Shown in pieces: positions 17,789-25,175 of a stretch of 64,000 bases of DNA (its first letter is position 1; each line of letters starts with the position of its first letter). A model generated the notes under the pieces. It was not told where the DNA came from, did not search any database, and saw nothing but the letters and a program-made list of their open reading frames with translations. The stretch is from contig NZ_CP157456.1 of NCBI RefSeq assembly GCF_041549525.1, positions 2,356,001-2,420,000 of the forward strand, written 5' to 3'. The DNA comes from Paenarthrobacter aurescens (lineage in GTDB: Bacteria > Actinomycetota > Actinomycetes > Actinomycetales > Micrococcaceae). The position numbers and the translations under genes were made by a program.

Positions 17789-19039
17789 CTAGCCTTCCAG
17801 CAGGAGCCTTTGCGCCCGTGGTGCCAACATGTGCTCCAAGACCAAGCAGGCAGCACCAATGGCGCCAACATCTTCACCCACGCCGGAACCCACAACTTCG
17901 AGATCGTGGATCATGCGGGCCGCGTTGTTCTTATCCAACACCTCAGGCACACGCTCCATGAAGTACGGCGACATCCGCCCCCAGAACGGGCCTCCGAAGA
18001 CCACGCGTTCAACGTCAAGGGTGTTGGTCACTATGGAAACGGCACGGGCCACCAAGGTTGCGGACTTGTCCAGAATCGCAATTGCCTTGCTGTCTCCGGC
18101 GTCGGCGGCGTCGCACAACTGGGCGTACCGTTCCTGAACCTCCGGGCCGTCCGCCCCTCCCCTGTGCCCTTCCAGGACACCGGCGGCTTCGGCTTCTGCC
18201 ACGAGCGCCTGCGGGATGCATGAAGACTTCACGCAGCCATACAACCCACAGTCACATTGGGGACCATTGGGGTCCACCACAATGTGGCCGATTTCCCCGG
18301 CGTTGCCCGAGGTCCCGCGGACTACTTCATCATTGAGGACAATGCCACAACCGATGCCGGTACCCATGTACATGAACACGAAGCTGCCAGCACCGCTGGC
18401 ACCGCCAGCCCACGTCTCGGCAACAGCGGCACTGGTCACATCTTTATCCACCAGCGTTTCCATGCCGGTGGCTTCAGCCAGGGCCTCCCTGATGCGCACG
18501 CGGTTCCAGCGTGTCAGCAGCGGCGGCTCCACTACAGAACCTTCATCGAGGTCGATCGGACCGGGCACGGCTACGCCCAGGCCGGCGATCTTGGAGGCGT
18601 CCACCCCCGAGTCCTCGATCAGGATGTTGATCTGTTCGGCGATGCTGGTAATCACCCCGGCAGGATCACCGGCGGGAGTGGCCATCCGCGAATGCTTGAC
18701 CACCTCGCCCAGCAGGTCCAGGACAACGAAGGTGATGACTGCCGGGTCCAGGTGAACGCCCACAGCGTACATGCCGGCCGGGTTCAGGCGCAGGATGGTT
18801 CTGGGCTTCCCGGGCCCTGAGCCTTCCTTTCCTGCCTCCACAATCAGTTGCTGATCCAGCAGGCGCCTGGAAATGTTCGAAATCGTCTGCGGGGACAGCC
18901 CAACGATCTGGGCCAACTCAACGCGGCTGAGCCCACCGGAAGAGCGGCGGATCGCCTCCAGAATGACGGTTAGATTGAAGTCCCCCATACGGGGAAGGTT
19001 GGTTCCGCGCCTAGGTGTCGGCTGCCGGATCTCAGTCAC
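17789..19039 (-). CDS. ROK-family transcriptional regulator
   Basis: 416 residues. The N-terminus has a MarR-like winged helix-turn-helix (GLSRVELAQIVGLSPQTISN, then ISRRLLDQQLIVEAGK). The C-terminal ROK sugar-kinase-like domain has the GTGIGCGIVLNDEVVRG signature and the zinc-binding cysteines in CDCGLYGC; the usual Glu after that motif is replaced by Lys (GCVKSSC). The GTG at 19039 is supported by GAGGGG 6 nt upstream. It is probably the sugar-responsive repressor of the adjacent importer, by location. Whether the kinase-like domain only senses sugar is unknown. Confidence 0.92.
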   Translation of the reverse strand: MTEIRQPTPRRGTNLPRMGDFNLTVILEAIRRSSGGLSRVELAQIVGLSPQTISNISRRLLDQQLIVEAGKEGSGPGKPRTILRLNPAGMYAVGVHLDPAVITFVVLDLLGEVVKHSRMATPAGDPAGVITSIAEQINILIEDSGVDASKIAGLGVAVPGPIDLDEGSVVEPPLLTRWNRVRIREALAEATGMETLVDKDVTSAAVAETWAGGASGAGSFVFMYMGTGIGCGIVLNDEVVRGTSGNAGEIGHIVVDPNGPQCDCGLYGCVKSSCIPQALVAEAEAAGVLEGHRGGADGPEVQERYAQLCDAADAGDSKAIAILDKSATLVARAVSIVTNTLDVERVVFGGPFWGRMSPYFMERVPEVLDKNNAARMIHDLEVVGSGVGEDVGAIGAACLVLEHMLAPRAQRLLLEG

Positions 19040-19090
19040 TGATGCCCCTCGTCATTGGGATGAAGTTCGTCGAAGTTGGTCTTTGTCTGA

Positions 19091-19100
19091 ATCGTACGAT
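19091..19100. promoter_or_regulatory. Palindrome ATCGTACGAT upstream of the ROK gene
   Basis: A perfect 10-bp palindrome 52 nt upstream of the ROK start, a plausible autoregulatory operator. It is short, so chance occurrence cannot be excluded. Confidence 0.3.
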
Positions 19101-19208
19101 ACCGCCGCCGTTACGGATATGAGCACACGCGGGCACCGGCATCAGGGCTTGATAACAATGCCGTTGAATTCCTGCCAACTGCCTCCGGAACGCCATAGGG
19201 GGCCCGGC

Positions 19209-20339
19209 TCAGATCTTCCGGCTGCGGGTTACCGTGAACTTGGGATTCCGGCCTTCCTCGACCGTCGGCCCGATGTGCCGTTCAAGAGCAGCCCGATACT
19301 GCAAGTGGCTGTTATAGACCGTCCACAGCTCTCCACCCGGGGCCAGGACCCGGGCGGCTGCCTGAAACAGCTTCAGCGCAGCGCCCGCGTGAACACTTGC
19401 GCCCAGGTGGAACGGCGGGTTCAGCAGGATGAGCTCAGCGCTGCCGGAGTCAAAAGTGGACATGGCGTCATCGTGGATCACCTCCACCCTCCCTTCCAGC
19501 CCGTTTGCCGCCGCTGTAGCCTTGGCCGAAGCCACAGCTGCTGCGGATTGGTCAGTAGCCACCACGCGGGCATCCGGGTTGCCAAGTGCGTACATCGTGG
19601 CGAGAATACCGGTTCCGCAGCCGAGGTCTACAGCCTGCCGCGCGGCCGGCATGCGATCCATGAAGGTCAGCAAATAGCGCGTACCAATGTCCAGGCGTGC
19701 CCCTGAGAAAGCAGCACCATGGGCACAGACCGTGATTCCCAACTCAGGCAAGGACTCCACCACCGGAAAAGGGAGCTCAGCCGGTGCCTCTTTGGGATCC
19801 CGCGAAACAATGACCCTGGACTTCTGACGGGCAAGTTGCGGCTGGACTGAGGAGAAGTAACGTTCCAGGACAGCGTTCATGCCAAGGGACATGTGCTTGA
19901 CGCGACCCCCGGCCAACAGGACCGCATGCGGGGCCGCAAACCTTGCAACGGCGTCGGCGATTTCATCCAACTCAGCCAGCGACTTCGGTAACTGAAGGAG
20001 CACCAGGCCGGCGTCGTGCAGCAACTCGCGGTCCAGTTGATGCTCGGTGAAGCGGCCTTCCAAGCCGGCAGACGCGGCATTGCGTCTCAGCGCAAGCCTG
20101 CCGGTAAAAAGGTCCTGGTTTACCCGTACCTGGCCCACGCCGAGCCCAGCCAAAGCCCCCAAGGTCAGGGCACCGTATCGGTCCCCAATGACCGCCACGT
20201 TGGTGTCGGGACCCAGCAGATCAGCAGCCGTTTGGAGCAGAAGCCTGTCCGTGGCGTCAAAGGCGTGCAGATTGTCCGCTTGGACGTCCGGAAGCCTGCT
20301 CAAACCATTCAGGAGCGCTTCAACTTCCATTGCCGTCAC
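19209..20339 (-). CDS. RsmC/RlmG-type class I SAM-dependent methyltransferase
   Basis: 376 residues with two tandem Rossmann-like halves, as in the RsmC/RlmG rRNA guanine-N2 methyltransferases. The N-terminal half is degenerate (NVAVIGDRYGALTLGALAG). The C-terminal half is active-looking: SAM motif I AVDLGCGTGILATMYAL, and the catalytic motif NPPF in LILLNPPFHLGA. The likely substrate is a guanosine in 16S or 23S rRNA; which one cannot be settled from sequence. The GTG start at 20339 or ATG at 20330 are both possible; neither has a strong ribosome-binding site. Confidence 0.85.
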   Translation of the reverse strand: MTAMEVEALLNGLSRLPDVQADNLHAFDATDRLLLQTAADLLGPDTNVAVIGDRYGALTLGALAGLGVGQVRVNQDLFTGRLALRRNAASAGLEGRFTEHQLDRELLHDAGLVLLQLPKSLAELDEIADAVARFAAPHAVLLAGGRVKHMSLGMNAVLERYFSSVQPQLARQKSRVIVSRDPKEAPAELPFPVVESLPELGITVCAHGAAFSGARLDIGTRYLLTFMDRMPAARQAVDLGCGTGILATMYALGNPDARVVATDQSAAAVASAKATAAANGLEGRVEVIHDDAMSTFDSGSAELILLNPPFHLGASVHAGAALKLFQAAARVLAPGGELWTVYNSHLQYRAALERHIGPTVEEGRNPKFTVTRSRKI

Positions 20340-20537
20340 GGTGCGGTTCTCACTTTCATGCTCAATGTCTCGACTTTAGGGTGGCTTGGGAGGAACCTTG
20401 TTCTTGCACGACGCAAACACCTGCGTTCCCTTTGGCTGGCGAGCCCCCAAAGGAGGCAGGCACAGGTCACGGCGACCCCTTGGAGCCAGGTGCCGGGATC
20501 CACCCATCATCAGGCTCCCCTGCCTCTGTGAGAAGCC

Positions 20538-20915
20538 ATGAGTGTCAATGTTGTCACGAACCTTGAAGTAAAGTCCCACAACTCTCCCGATGAAACGCGG
20601 CGCCCCGACAAGACGGTGCTGGACCTCGTCACTGTGGGAGAGTACACAATTGGCCGTATGACGTTTGAACCGGGCTGGACCTGGGCCGACTGCGTCAAAC
20701 CCGTTGTTGGCACCGACTCCTGCGAGCTGAGCCATGTGGGATTCTGCGTTGCGGGAAGCCTGGAAGTAGAAACCAACGACGGCGGCAAGATCACCATTTC
20801 AGCCGGGGATTCCTACAGCATCCCGCCGGGCCACAACGCCCGCGTGGTAGGCGATCAACCCTTCCAAGGCGTGGAGTTTGTCAGCGGCGCGGAATTCGCA
20901 CGGCCCACCCAGTAG
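20538..20915 (+). CDS. Cupin domain protein
   Basis: A 125-residue single-domain cupin. The first half reads VGEYTIGRMTFEPGWTWADC, followed by SCELSHVGFCVAGSLEVETNDG (cupin motif 1) and DSYSIPPGHNARVVG (cupin motif 2, with a His-type metal ligand and the PPGH turn). GAGAAG lies just before the ATG. It is divergent from the methyltransferase gene across 198 nt. Cupins of this size range from small-molecule binders to isomerases, so no reaction is assigned. Confidence 0.85.
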   Translation: MSVNVVTNLEVKSHNSPDETRRPDKTVLDLVTVGEYTIGRMTFEPGWTWADCVKPVVGTDSCELSHVGFCVAGSLEVETNDGGKITISAGDSYSIPPGHNARVVGDQPFQGVEFVSGAEFARPTQ

Positions 20916-20941
20916 TCCCGATTCCTCAAGAACGACATGAA

Positions 20942-20970
20942 AAAGACCCCGCTCAATGAGCGGGGTCTTT
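20942..20970 (-). terminator. Intrinsic terminator of the first tRNA-Ala gene
   Basis: A perfect 13-bp stem (20942-20954 with 20958-20970) has a 3-nt loop. On the minus strand the stem ends in TTT and continues TTCA, giving a run of five U residues. It lies 9 nt after the tRNA and 26 nt from the convergent cupin stop. Confidence 0.85.
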
Positions 20971-20979
20971 CAACCAAAG

Positions 20980-21052
20980 TGGAGCTGAGGGGACTCGAAC
21001 CCCTGACCCCCTGCATGCCATGCAGGTGCGCTACCAGCTGCGCCACAGCCCC
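20980..21052 (-). tRNA. tRNA-Ala(GGC), copy 1
   Basis: A 73-nt cloverleaf is readable on the minus strand. The 5' arm GGGGCTG pairs with CAGCTCC and includes the G3:U70 pair that identifies tRNA-Ala. The anticodon stem CCTGC/GCAGG encloses ATGGCAT, giving anticodon GGC. The T arm contains GGTTCGAGTCC. The discriminator base is A. The 3' CCA is not encoded (CTT follows), so it must be added after transcription. Confidence 0.97.
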
Positions 21053-21178
21053 GGATGTTACTGGAAAACCATTGCCTGCAGACGGTGTGATTTCTCTTCC
21101 CGCCGAAGCAACTCGTCAATACTAACCACAATCACGTGAGAAGCGAAATCGTCGGAACATGAGCTGCATCACCCCGCC

Positions 21179-21237
21179 CGGCCGTCCTGCTGACGACGGC
21201 CGCAGCCGAGGTGCGACGGATTACTCCGCCGCACCTC
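21179..21237. repeat. Two tandem GC-rich hairpins upstream of the TetR gene
   Basis: Hairpin one pairs CGGCCGTC (21179-21186) with GACGGCCG (21195-21202) around an 8-nt loop. Hairpin two pairs 21208-21220 with 21225-21237, 12 of 13 positions, around a TTAC loop. Only 5 nt separate them. They lie in the 401-nt gene-free stretch between tRNA-Ala copy 1 and the TetR start. They resemble REP-like or terminator structures, but neither has a U-tract. Confidence 0.6.
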
Positions 21238-21240
21238 CCC

Positions 21241-21272
21241 CCAAAACCAGCTGCGCCCAAAACCAGCTGCGC
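21241..21272. repeat. Two perfect 16-bp tandem direct repeats
   Basis: The unit CCAAAACCAGCTGCGC is present twice without spacing (21241-21256 and 21257-21272), directly after the two hairpins and 60 nt before the ARE-like operator. It could be a slippage duplication or a paired protein-binding site. Confidence 0.7.
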
Positions 21273-21332
21273 CGAAGTCACACAAAAGCATCGCGACTCC
21301 CCTGAAGTCTAGGATCACTTTCACACAAAACC

Positions 21333-21350
21333 AAACCGTTCAGTCGGTTT
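21333..21350 (+). promoter_or_regulatory. ARE-like operator of the TetR gene
   Basis: AAACCG-N6-CGGTTT is a perfect inverted repeat. Read outward, each half resembles the autoregulatory-element half-site GG(T/C)CGGT(A/T)(T/C)G(T/G) bound by gamma-butyrolactone receptors: GAACGGTTTGG matches 9 of 11 positions and AGTCGGTTTAA 8 of 11. It lies 103 nt upstream of the TetR start, immediately ahead of a possible promoter with -10 TAGCGT (21383-21388), so autoregulation is likely. Confidence 0.7.
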
Positions 21351-21453
21351 AACTTTCCGTGATCCCTCAGGCCGCCCGGTGGTAGCGTTGTGGAGTCCCG
21401 ACGGCGGCCCACACCTCCGTCTCCCGACTCACCTGAGAGGCCAACCAGCACCG

Positions 21454-22044
21454 ATGCAACAACGCGCGAAAGACACCCGGCTCTCCGTCATCGAAGGCGC
21501 CGCCCGGGTTTTCGCCGAAATCGGATACGGGAACGCCAGCCTTACCGACATCACCAAGCGTGCAGGCGTGACCAAAGGTGCGCTCTACTTCCACTTCACC
21601 TCAAAGCGTGAACTTGCGTTGGCCGTCATTGAGGAGCAACACGCAACGGTCCTGGCAGCGGGCGCGAAGATACTGTCCTCAGAGGCACCCGCACTGGAAA
21701 AACTCCTTGGACTCTGCAGAATGTTCGGCCAACAGCTCCTTGAAGAACCGGTAGTCCAAGGTGGCATCCGCCTTACCTTTGAAGCCTCAGCTTTCGACGC
21801 TGACGTCTCTGGCCCCTATCAGGACTGGATCAACACAACCGAGGAACTGCTCCGCCAAGCGGTCCTCGATGGCTCCATCCGTGCCGACCTGGACGCTTCA
21901 GCTTTTGCCAGATACCTGGTTGCGTCCTTCACGGGGGTTCAGTTGGTGTCCGACGTCCTGACATCACGCGCAGACGTCCTGCTGAGGATCGAGCAGATGT
22001 GGGAATTCCTGCTGCCAGCCTTGCGCCCTGCACTAAGGAGCTAG
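21454..22044 (+). CDS. ScbR/ArpA-type (gamma-butyrolactone receptor-like) TetR regulator
   Basis: 196 residues. The helix-turn-helix reads VIEGAARVFAEIGYGNASLT and DITKRAGVTKGALYFHFTSK, very close to Streptomyces autoregulator receptors, including the KGALYFHF core. The ligand domain has P-Y-x-x-W (PYQDW, Trp125) at the position of the Trp that contacts gamma-butyrolactone in CprB/ArpA-type proteins. The frame is open from GTG 21379, but ATG 21454 gives the family-typical N-terminus. No AfsA-type synthase is in the window, so it looks like an orphan receptor. It lies between two identical tRNA-Ala genes that run on the opposite strand. Confidence 0.85.
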   Translation: MQQRAKDTRLSVIEGAARVFAEIGYGNASLTDITKRAGVTKGALYFHFTSKRELALAVIEEQHATVLAAGAKILSSEAPALEKLLGLCRMFGQQLLEEPVVQGGIRLTFEASAFDADVSGPYQDWINTTEELLRQAVLDGSIRADLDASAFARYLVASFTGVQLVSDVLTSRADVLLRIEQMWEFLLPALRPALRS

Positions 22045-22119
22045 CCGGACTTCTTCCGGCAGCTTCCGCAAGGGATCGCACGAAGATACTGCGACAAAGA
22101 AGTTACTGCGACAAAAAAA

Positions 22120-22159
22120 GATCCTGTCCTGTTCATAAATTCTTGAACAAGACAGGATC
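22120..22159 (-). terminator. Intrinsic terminator of the second tRNA-Ala gene
   Basis: A 16-bp stem with one G-U type pair (22120-22135 with 22144-22159) has an 8-nt loop. On the minus strand it is followed by seven T residues. It starts 6 nt after the tRNA. Confidence 0.92.
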
Positions 22160-22162
22160 CAA

Positions 22163-22238
22163 TGGTGGAGCTGAGGGGACTCGAACCCCTGACCCCCTGC
22201 ATGCCATGCAGGTGCGCTACCAGCTGCGCCACAGCCCC
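22163..22238 (-). tRNA. tRNA-Ala(GGC), copy 2, with encoded CCA
   Basis: The 73-nt tRNA body (22166-22238) is identical to copy 1, with anticodon GGC and G3:U70. Unlike copy 1, the discriminator A is followed by an encoded CCA (22163-22165). A 14-bp element, GAGTTGCTTCGGCG on the minus strand, lies upstream of both copies (49 nt before copy 1, 40 nt before copy 2), supporting a duplication that included upstream sequence. Confidence 0.97.
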
Positions 22239-22352
22239 ATATTCTTGCTGCTTCGCGTTCAGCTTTTCGGCTATCCGCGCCGAAGCAACTCAAATATCTT
22301 AGAACAGCATTTCCGAAAATTCCAAATCGGACATATTTCGGCTCACTGGTTC

Positions 22353-22757
22353 CTAGTGCTCGGTTTCGTCCGCGGCAACAGCCTTGGCAGAAGCGTCATC
22401 ACCCAGTTCCAGGTCCACCACGGGGCAGTCCTTCCAGAGCCTCTCCAGGGCATAGAACACGCGATCCTCGGAGTGCTGGACGTGGATCACAATGTCCGCG
22501 TAGTCCAAGAGCACCCAGCGACCCTCCGAACGTCCCTCACGGCGCACAGGACGCAGGTCCTGCTTCATCAGTTCTTCTTCAATGCCGTCCACAATGGCAT
22601 TGACCTGACGCTCGGTGGGAGCCGATGCAATCAGGAAGACGTCAGTGAGCGCCAAACGCTCGCTGACGTCCAAGGCCACAATGTCCTCGGCGAGCTTCTC
22701 GGCCGCGGCACGCGCAGCGTGACGGGCAAGGGTGATGGATTGTTCATGTGCAGACAC
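22353..22757 (-). CDS. rsfS: Ribosome silencing factor RsfS
   Basis: 134 residues of the RsfS/Iojap/YbeB family, which bind ribosomal protein L14 and block 50S-30S joining in starved cells. Family motifs are present: VALDVSERLALTDVFLIASA, ERQVNAIVDGIEEEL, and EGRWVLLDYADIVIHVQ, with the aromatic-rich end VFYALERLWKDCP. The GTG at 22757 is supported by AAGGAG 5 nt upstream. It follows nadD and the 427-aa ORF on the same strand, the usual chromosomal neighbourhood. Confidence 0.96.
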   Translation of the reverse strand: MSAHEQSITLARHAARAAAEKLAEDIVALDVSERLALTDVFLIASAPTERQVNAIVDGIEEELMKQDLRPVRREGRSEGRWVLLDYADIVIHVQHSEDRVFYALERLWKDCPVVDLELGDDASAKAVAADETEH

Positions 22758-22885
22758 GGGGTACTCCTTGTTGTGGCCAATGGGCCTGTGTTTGGCTGAG
22801 CCTTTGTTTGGCCTGAGCCATTGCTCCGACGCTATTGAGGGTCCAACGCAATTGAGGTTTCAGCGCTATTAATGTTTCAGCGGAA

Positions 22886-24169
22886 CTAACCGCTGGTGAT
22901 CATGATGATGCCGATGATGAGGGCAACGATGCCCAACGCCAGGACGCCGTACTGCAACATCCTGGTTCGTTGCGCCCGGGCCAGGCCGGCCGTGTTGGCG
23001 TCCAACGGATCCAGGCCATACGCAGCGCTGGCCGAAACAGGTGGGCGCTGCGATTCTTCGCTTGCCTCCCCAACAGGCTCCGGGCGTTTCCGGGCCGACT
23101 TCGCTACCGCTTCCGCACGGGCAAGAACACCGGAGCGGCCACGCGGACCCGCCTTTTTAGCCGGAGGTTGCCCGGCGTCAACCTTGGGCCCGGCGGACGT
23201 AATCAGCGGAACAAAAGTGGTGCTGGGACGCTTCATGACGGGCCGCTCAATGCCTGGCATCTTGACGAACTCCAACGGAGTCACCATTGCAAGATTATTG
23301 GCAGTGGACGGACCGGCCGTTGCTGCCGGAGACTTGCCGTTACCCGCAGAGCCTTGAGCGCTCTTCCCCGAATCAGAGGTGCTCTTTCCAGGATCAGAGG
23401 GGCTCTTTCCGGAATCAGCTTGAGTCTTCTCAGCAAGTTTCTGCTTGGCAGCAGCACGCTTGTTCAGGACGGCTGCCCGCTCGGCCAGGGCAATCTGCTG
23501 GGCAAGAACATCAGGGTCCACGGCCAATGGATCCTGCTCGGCAATGTGTTCCAGCTTGGCCGTCTGGTTTTCCACTTGGGCAGCGATCAGTTGCCTGACC
23601 GCAAGCGCCTGCTCCACGGACATTTCAGATTCCGCGGGGGCCTTGGTGCTTCCGTCCGCATCCTTTGCGGCTGAGGGCGCGCCCGGAGCCTTCGGGTCTG
23701 CAGGCTTGGCAGCTGGCTGAGCGGCCGGGGGCTTGGGCTGGGAAAGCACGGCTGCTTGCCCCTGGCCTGCGTCCTTTGCGGCTTCCGGCGCAGGAACAAT
23801 CGGATTCATGGAGGTGGCAACTTCAGCCTGAAGTTGCTGCAAACGCAGCTGGCGACGCGTGGGTGGTCCCCCGCCAGAGAGTTGCTCCTCCTTGTCAGCC
23901 AGCTCCTTGATGGTGCGCAGAGCAGCACGATCCCGCGCCCGGATTTGCGAGGACCGCTCCTGCGCTGCCGGTCCCACACCGTCTACCGGAACATCGGCGG
24001 CGCGGCGATTGCGGCCGTTGGGACGTTCGGGATGAAAAGGATTCTCTACGTCCGCCGGCGCGGAAATACCCACTTGCTGAACAGTGGGTTGACCATCGGT
24101 GGATTGCTGTTCACGGGCACGCCGAAGCTCACGCCTGCTGCGGATGGGTCGCTGGTCCTGGCTGCTCAT
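22886..24169 (-). CDS. Disordered C-tail-anchored hypothetical protein between nadD and rsfS
   Basis: 427 residues, not recognised as a known family. Most is low-complexity, rich in Ala, Pro, Lys, Gln and Ser. A short charged N-terminus (RPIRSRRELRRAREQQ) is followed by coiled-coil-like stretches (RRQLRLQQLQAEVATS; EQALAVRQLIAAQVENQTAK) and SGK-type repeats (DSGKSPSDPGKSTSDSGKSA, around 23350-23430). One transmembrane helix ends the protein (YGVLALGIVALIIGIIMITS), so the body should face the cytoplasm. It begins 7 nt after the nadD stop and is probably cotranscribed. Clustering with ribosome-related genes is the only functional hint. Confidence 0.75.
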   Translation of the reverse strand: MSSQDQRPIRSRRELRRAREQQSTDGQPTVQQVGISAPADVENPFHPERPNGRNRRAADVPVDGVGPAAQERSSQIRARDRAALRTIKELADKEEQLSGGGPPTRRQLRLQQLQAEVATSMNPIVPAPEAAKDAGQGQAAVLSQPKPPAAQPAAKPADPKAPGAPSAAKDADGSTKAPAESEMSVEQALAVRQLIAAQVENQTAKLEHIAEQDPLAVDPDVLAQQIALAERAAVLNKRAAAKQKLAEKTQADSGKSPSDPGKSTSDSGKSAQGSAGNGKSPAATAGPSTANNLAMVTPLEFVKMPGIERPVMKRPSTTFVPLITSAGPKVDAGQPPAKKAGPRGRSGVLARAEAVAKSARKRPEPVGEASEESQRPPVSASAAYGLDPLDANTAGLARAQRTRMLQYGVLALGIVALIIGIIMITSG

Positions 24170-24176
24170 TCAAAAC

Positions 24177-24938
24177 TCATTCAGTACGTGCTTGGTCGTC
24201 TGATCCGGAAAGTACGGGTGTCAGATCCGCTGCGTTGGAAGGCGCTGAGTACAGTCCGTACTTTGCAATGTACTGGACCACTCCGTCAGGTACGAGATAC
24301 CAGACAGGGTTCCCGGCGCCCACTCGGGTCCTGCAATCCGTGGAGGAGATCGCCATGGCAGGGACTTCCAACAGGCTGACGTCGTCCCGGCCCATGTCAT
24401 GAAGCTCATGACCCGGACGGGTGACGCCGACGAAATGGGCCAAAGACCACAGCTCGTCAACATCCTTCCACGAGAGGATCTGAGCCAGGGCGTCTGCGCC
24501 GGTGATGAAGAAAAGGTCGGCGTCAGGACGCTCTGCACGGAGGTCCCGGAGGGTGTCAATGGTAAACGTGGGCCCCGGACGATCAACATCAACCCGGCTC
24601 ACTGTGAACCGGGGGTTGGAAGCTGTGGCGATGACCGTCATCAGATAGCGGTGCTCGGGCCTGCTGACCAGCTTGTGCGACTTCTGCCACGGCTGGCCTG
24701 TTGGCACGAAGACTACTTCGTCCAAACCGAACTTTGCTGCCACTTCACTGGCAGCAACAAGGTGGCCGTGATGGATGGGATCGAACGTTCCACCCATCAC
24801 GCCCAGCCGGAGCCTGCGCCCCGCCTCCCCACGCGGTGTTGCGGCGATAATGTTAGTGGCCTTGGCCGTGGGTGTGCTTGTTCGGGTGCTGGCGGTGCGG
24901 ATCAGCGTGCTCTTCCACAGCCTCATGGCGGTTGCCAA
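24177..24938 (-). CDS. nadD: Nicotinate-nucleotide adenylyltransferase; start uncertain
   Basis: NadD converts nicotinate mononucleotide and ATP to deamido-NAD. The nucleotidyltransferase signature is [19 protein letters not shown], and later come [25 protein letters not shown] and the [10 protein letters not shown] region that replaces the C-terminal ISSTxIR. The N-terminus is a problem. The only ATG before the first beta strand is 24938, which would overlap the small membrane ORF by 86 nt and give an atypical Thr/Arg-rich leader. GTG 24800 would cut off strand one (RLRLGV). An ATT at 24851, 1 nt after the upstream stop, is a possible non-canonical start. Coordinates give the outer limit. 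Confidence 0.88.
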   Translation of the reverse strand: MATAMRLWKSTLIRTASTRTSTPTAKATNIIAATPRGEAGRRLRLGVMGGTFDPIHHGHLVAASEVAAKFGLDEVVFVPTGQPWQKSHKLVSRPEHRYLMTVIATASNPRFTVSRVDVDRPGPTFTIDTLRDLRAERPDADLFFITGADALAQILSWKDVDELWSLAHFVGVTRPGHELHDMGRDDVSLLEVPAMAISSTDCRTRVGAGNPVWYLVPDGVVQYIAKYGLYSAPSNAADLTPVLSGSDDQARTE

Positions 24939-25092
24939 GGTTGGTGTAGGAAAGAGTCACGAACAAGAGAACCAGCATGAGGGCGAACATCACGACGCCG
25001 AAGACCCACGGCTCTGCCCACAACGGAGCGAGTTCCTCGTGGCCGCCTTCAGTTTGCGCGGCAATGGACGTGGCGATCTGCTGAAACAGCAT
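24853..25092 (-). CDS. Small single-pass membrane protein with a His-rich tail
   Basis: 79 residues. A short N-terminal amphipathic part is followed by one transmembrane helix ([21 protein letters not shown]) and a tail with seven histidines in its last 24 residues ([20 protein letters not shown], then GQGH). AGGGGAG lies just before ATG 25092. It sits between proA and nadD on the same strand, a position where many actinobacteria have a small ORF. The tail could bind metal, but no function is known. Confidence 0.8.
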   Translation of the reverse strand: MLFQQIATSIAAQTEGGHEELAPLWAEPWVFGVVMFALMLVLLFVTLSYTNLGNRHEAVEEHADPHRQHPNKHTHGQGH

Positions 25093-25125
25093 CTTCTCCC
25101 CTAGTTGGTTCTCAAAGGATTTTCG

Positions 25126-25145
25126 ACGGCGGGACTCCCCGCCGT
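25126..25145 (-). terminator. Short GC-rich hairpin after proA
   Basis: A perfect 8-bp stem ACGGCGGG/CCCGCCGT with ACTC loop in the gap between proA and the small membrane ORF. On the minus strand it is followed by CGAAAATCCTTT, a weak U-tract, so it may only attenuate readthrough. Confidence 0.4.
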
Positions 25146-25175
25146 TCCGGACTTCTGTTCTATGTTACCGCGTTG

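Noticed and set aside
21241..21272. CRISPR-like repeats
   Set aside because: Only two 16-bp units with no spacer between them; no cas genes.
20980..22238. Possible integrated island bounded by the two tRNA-Ala copies
   Set aside because: Only one TetR gene lies inside, there is no integrase or recombinase, and the repeats are whole functional tRNA genes, so duplication is the simpler reading.
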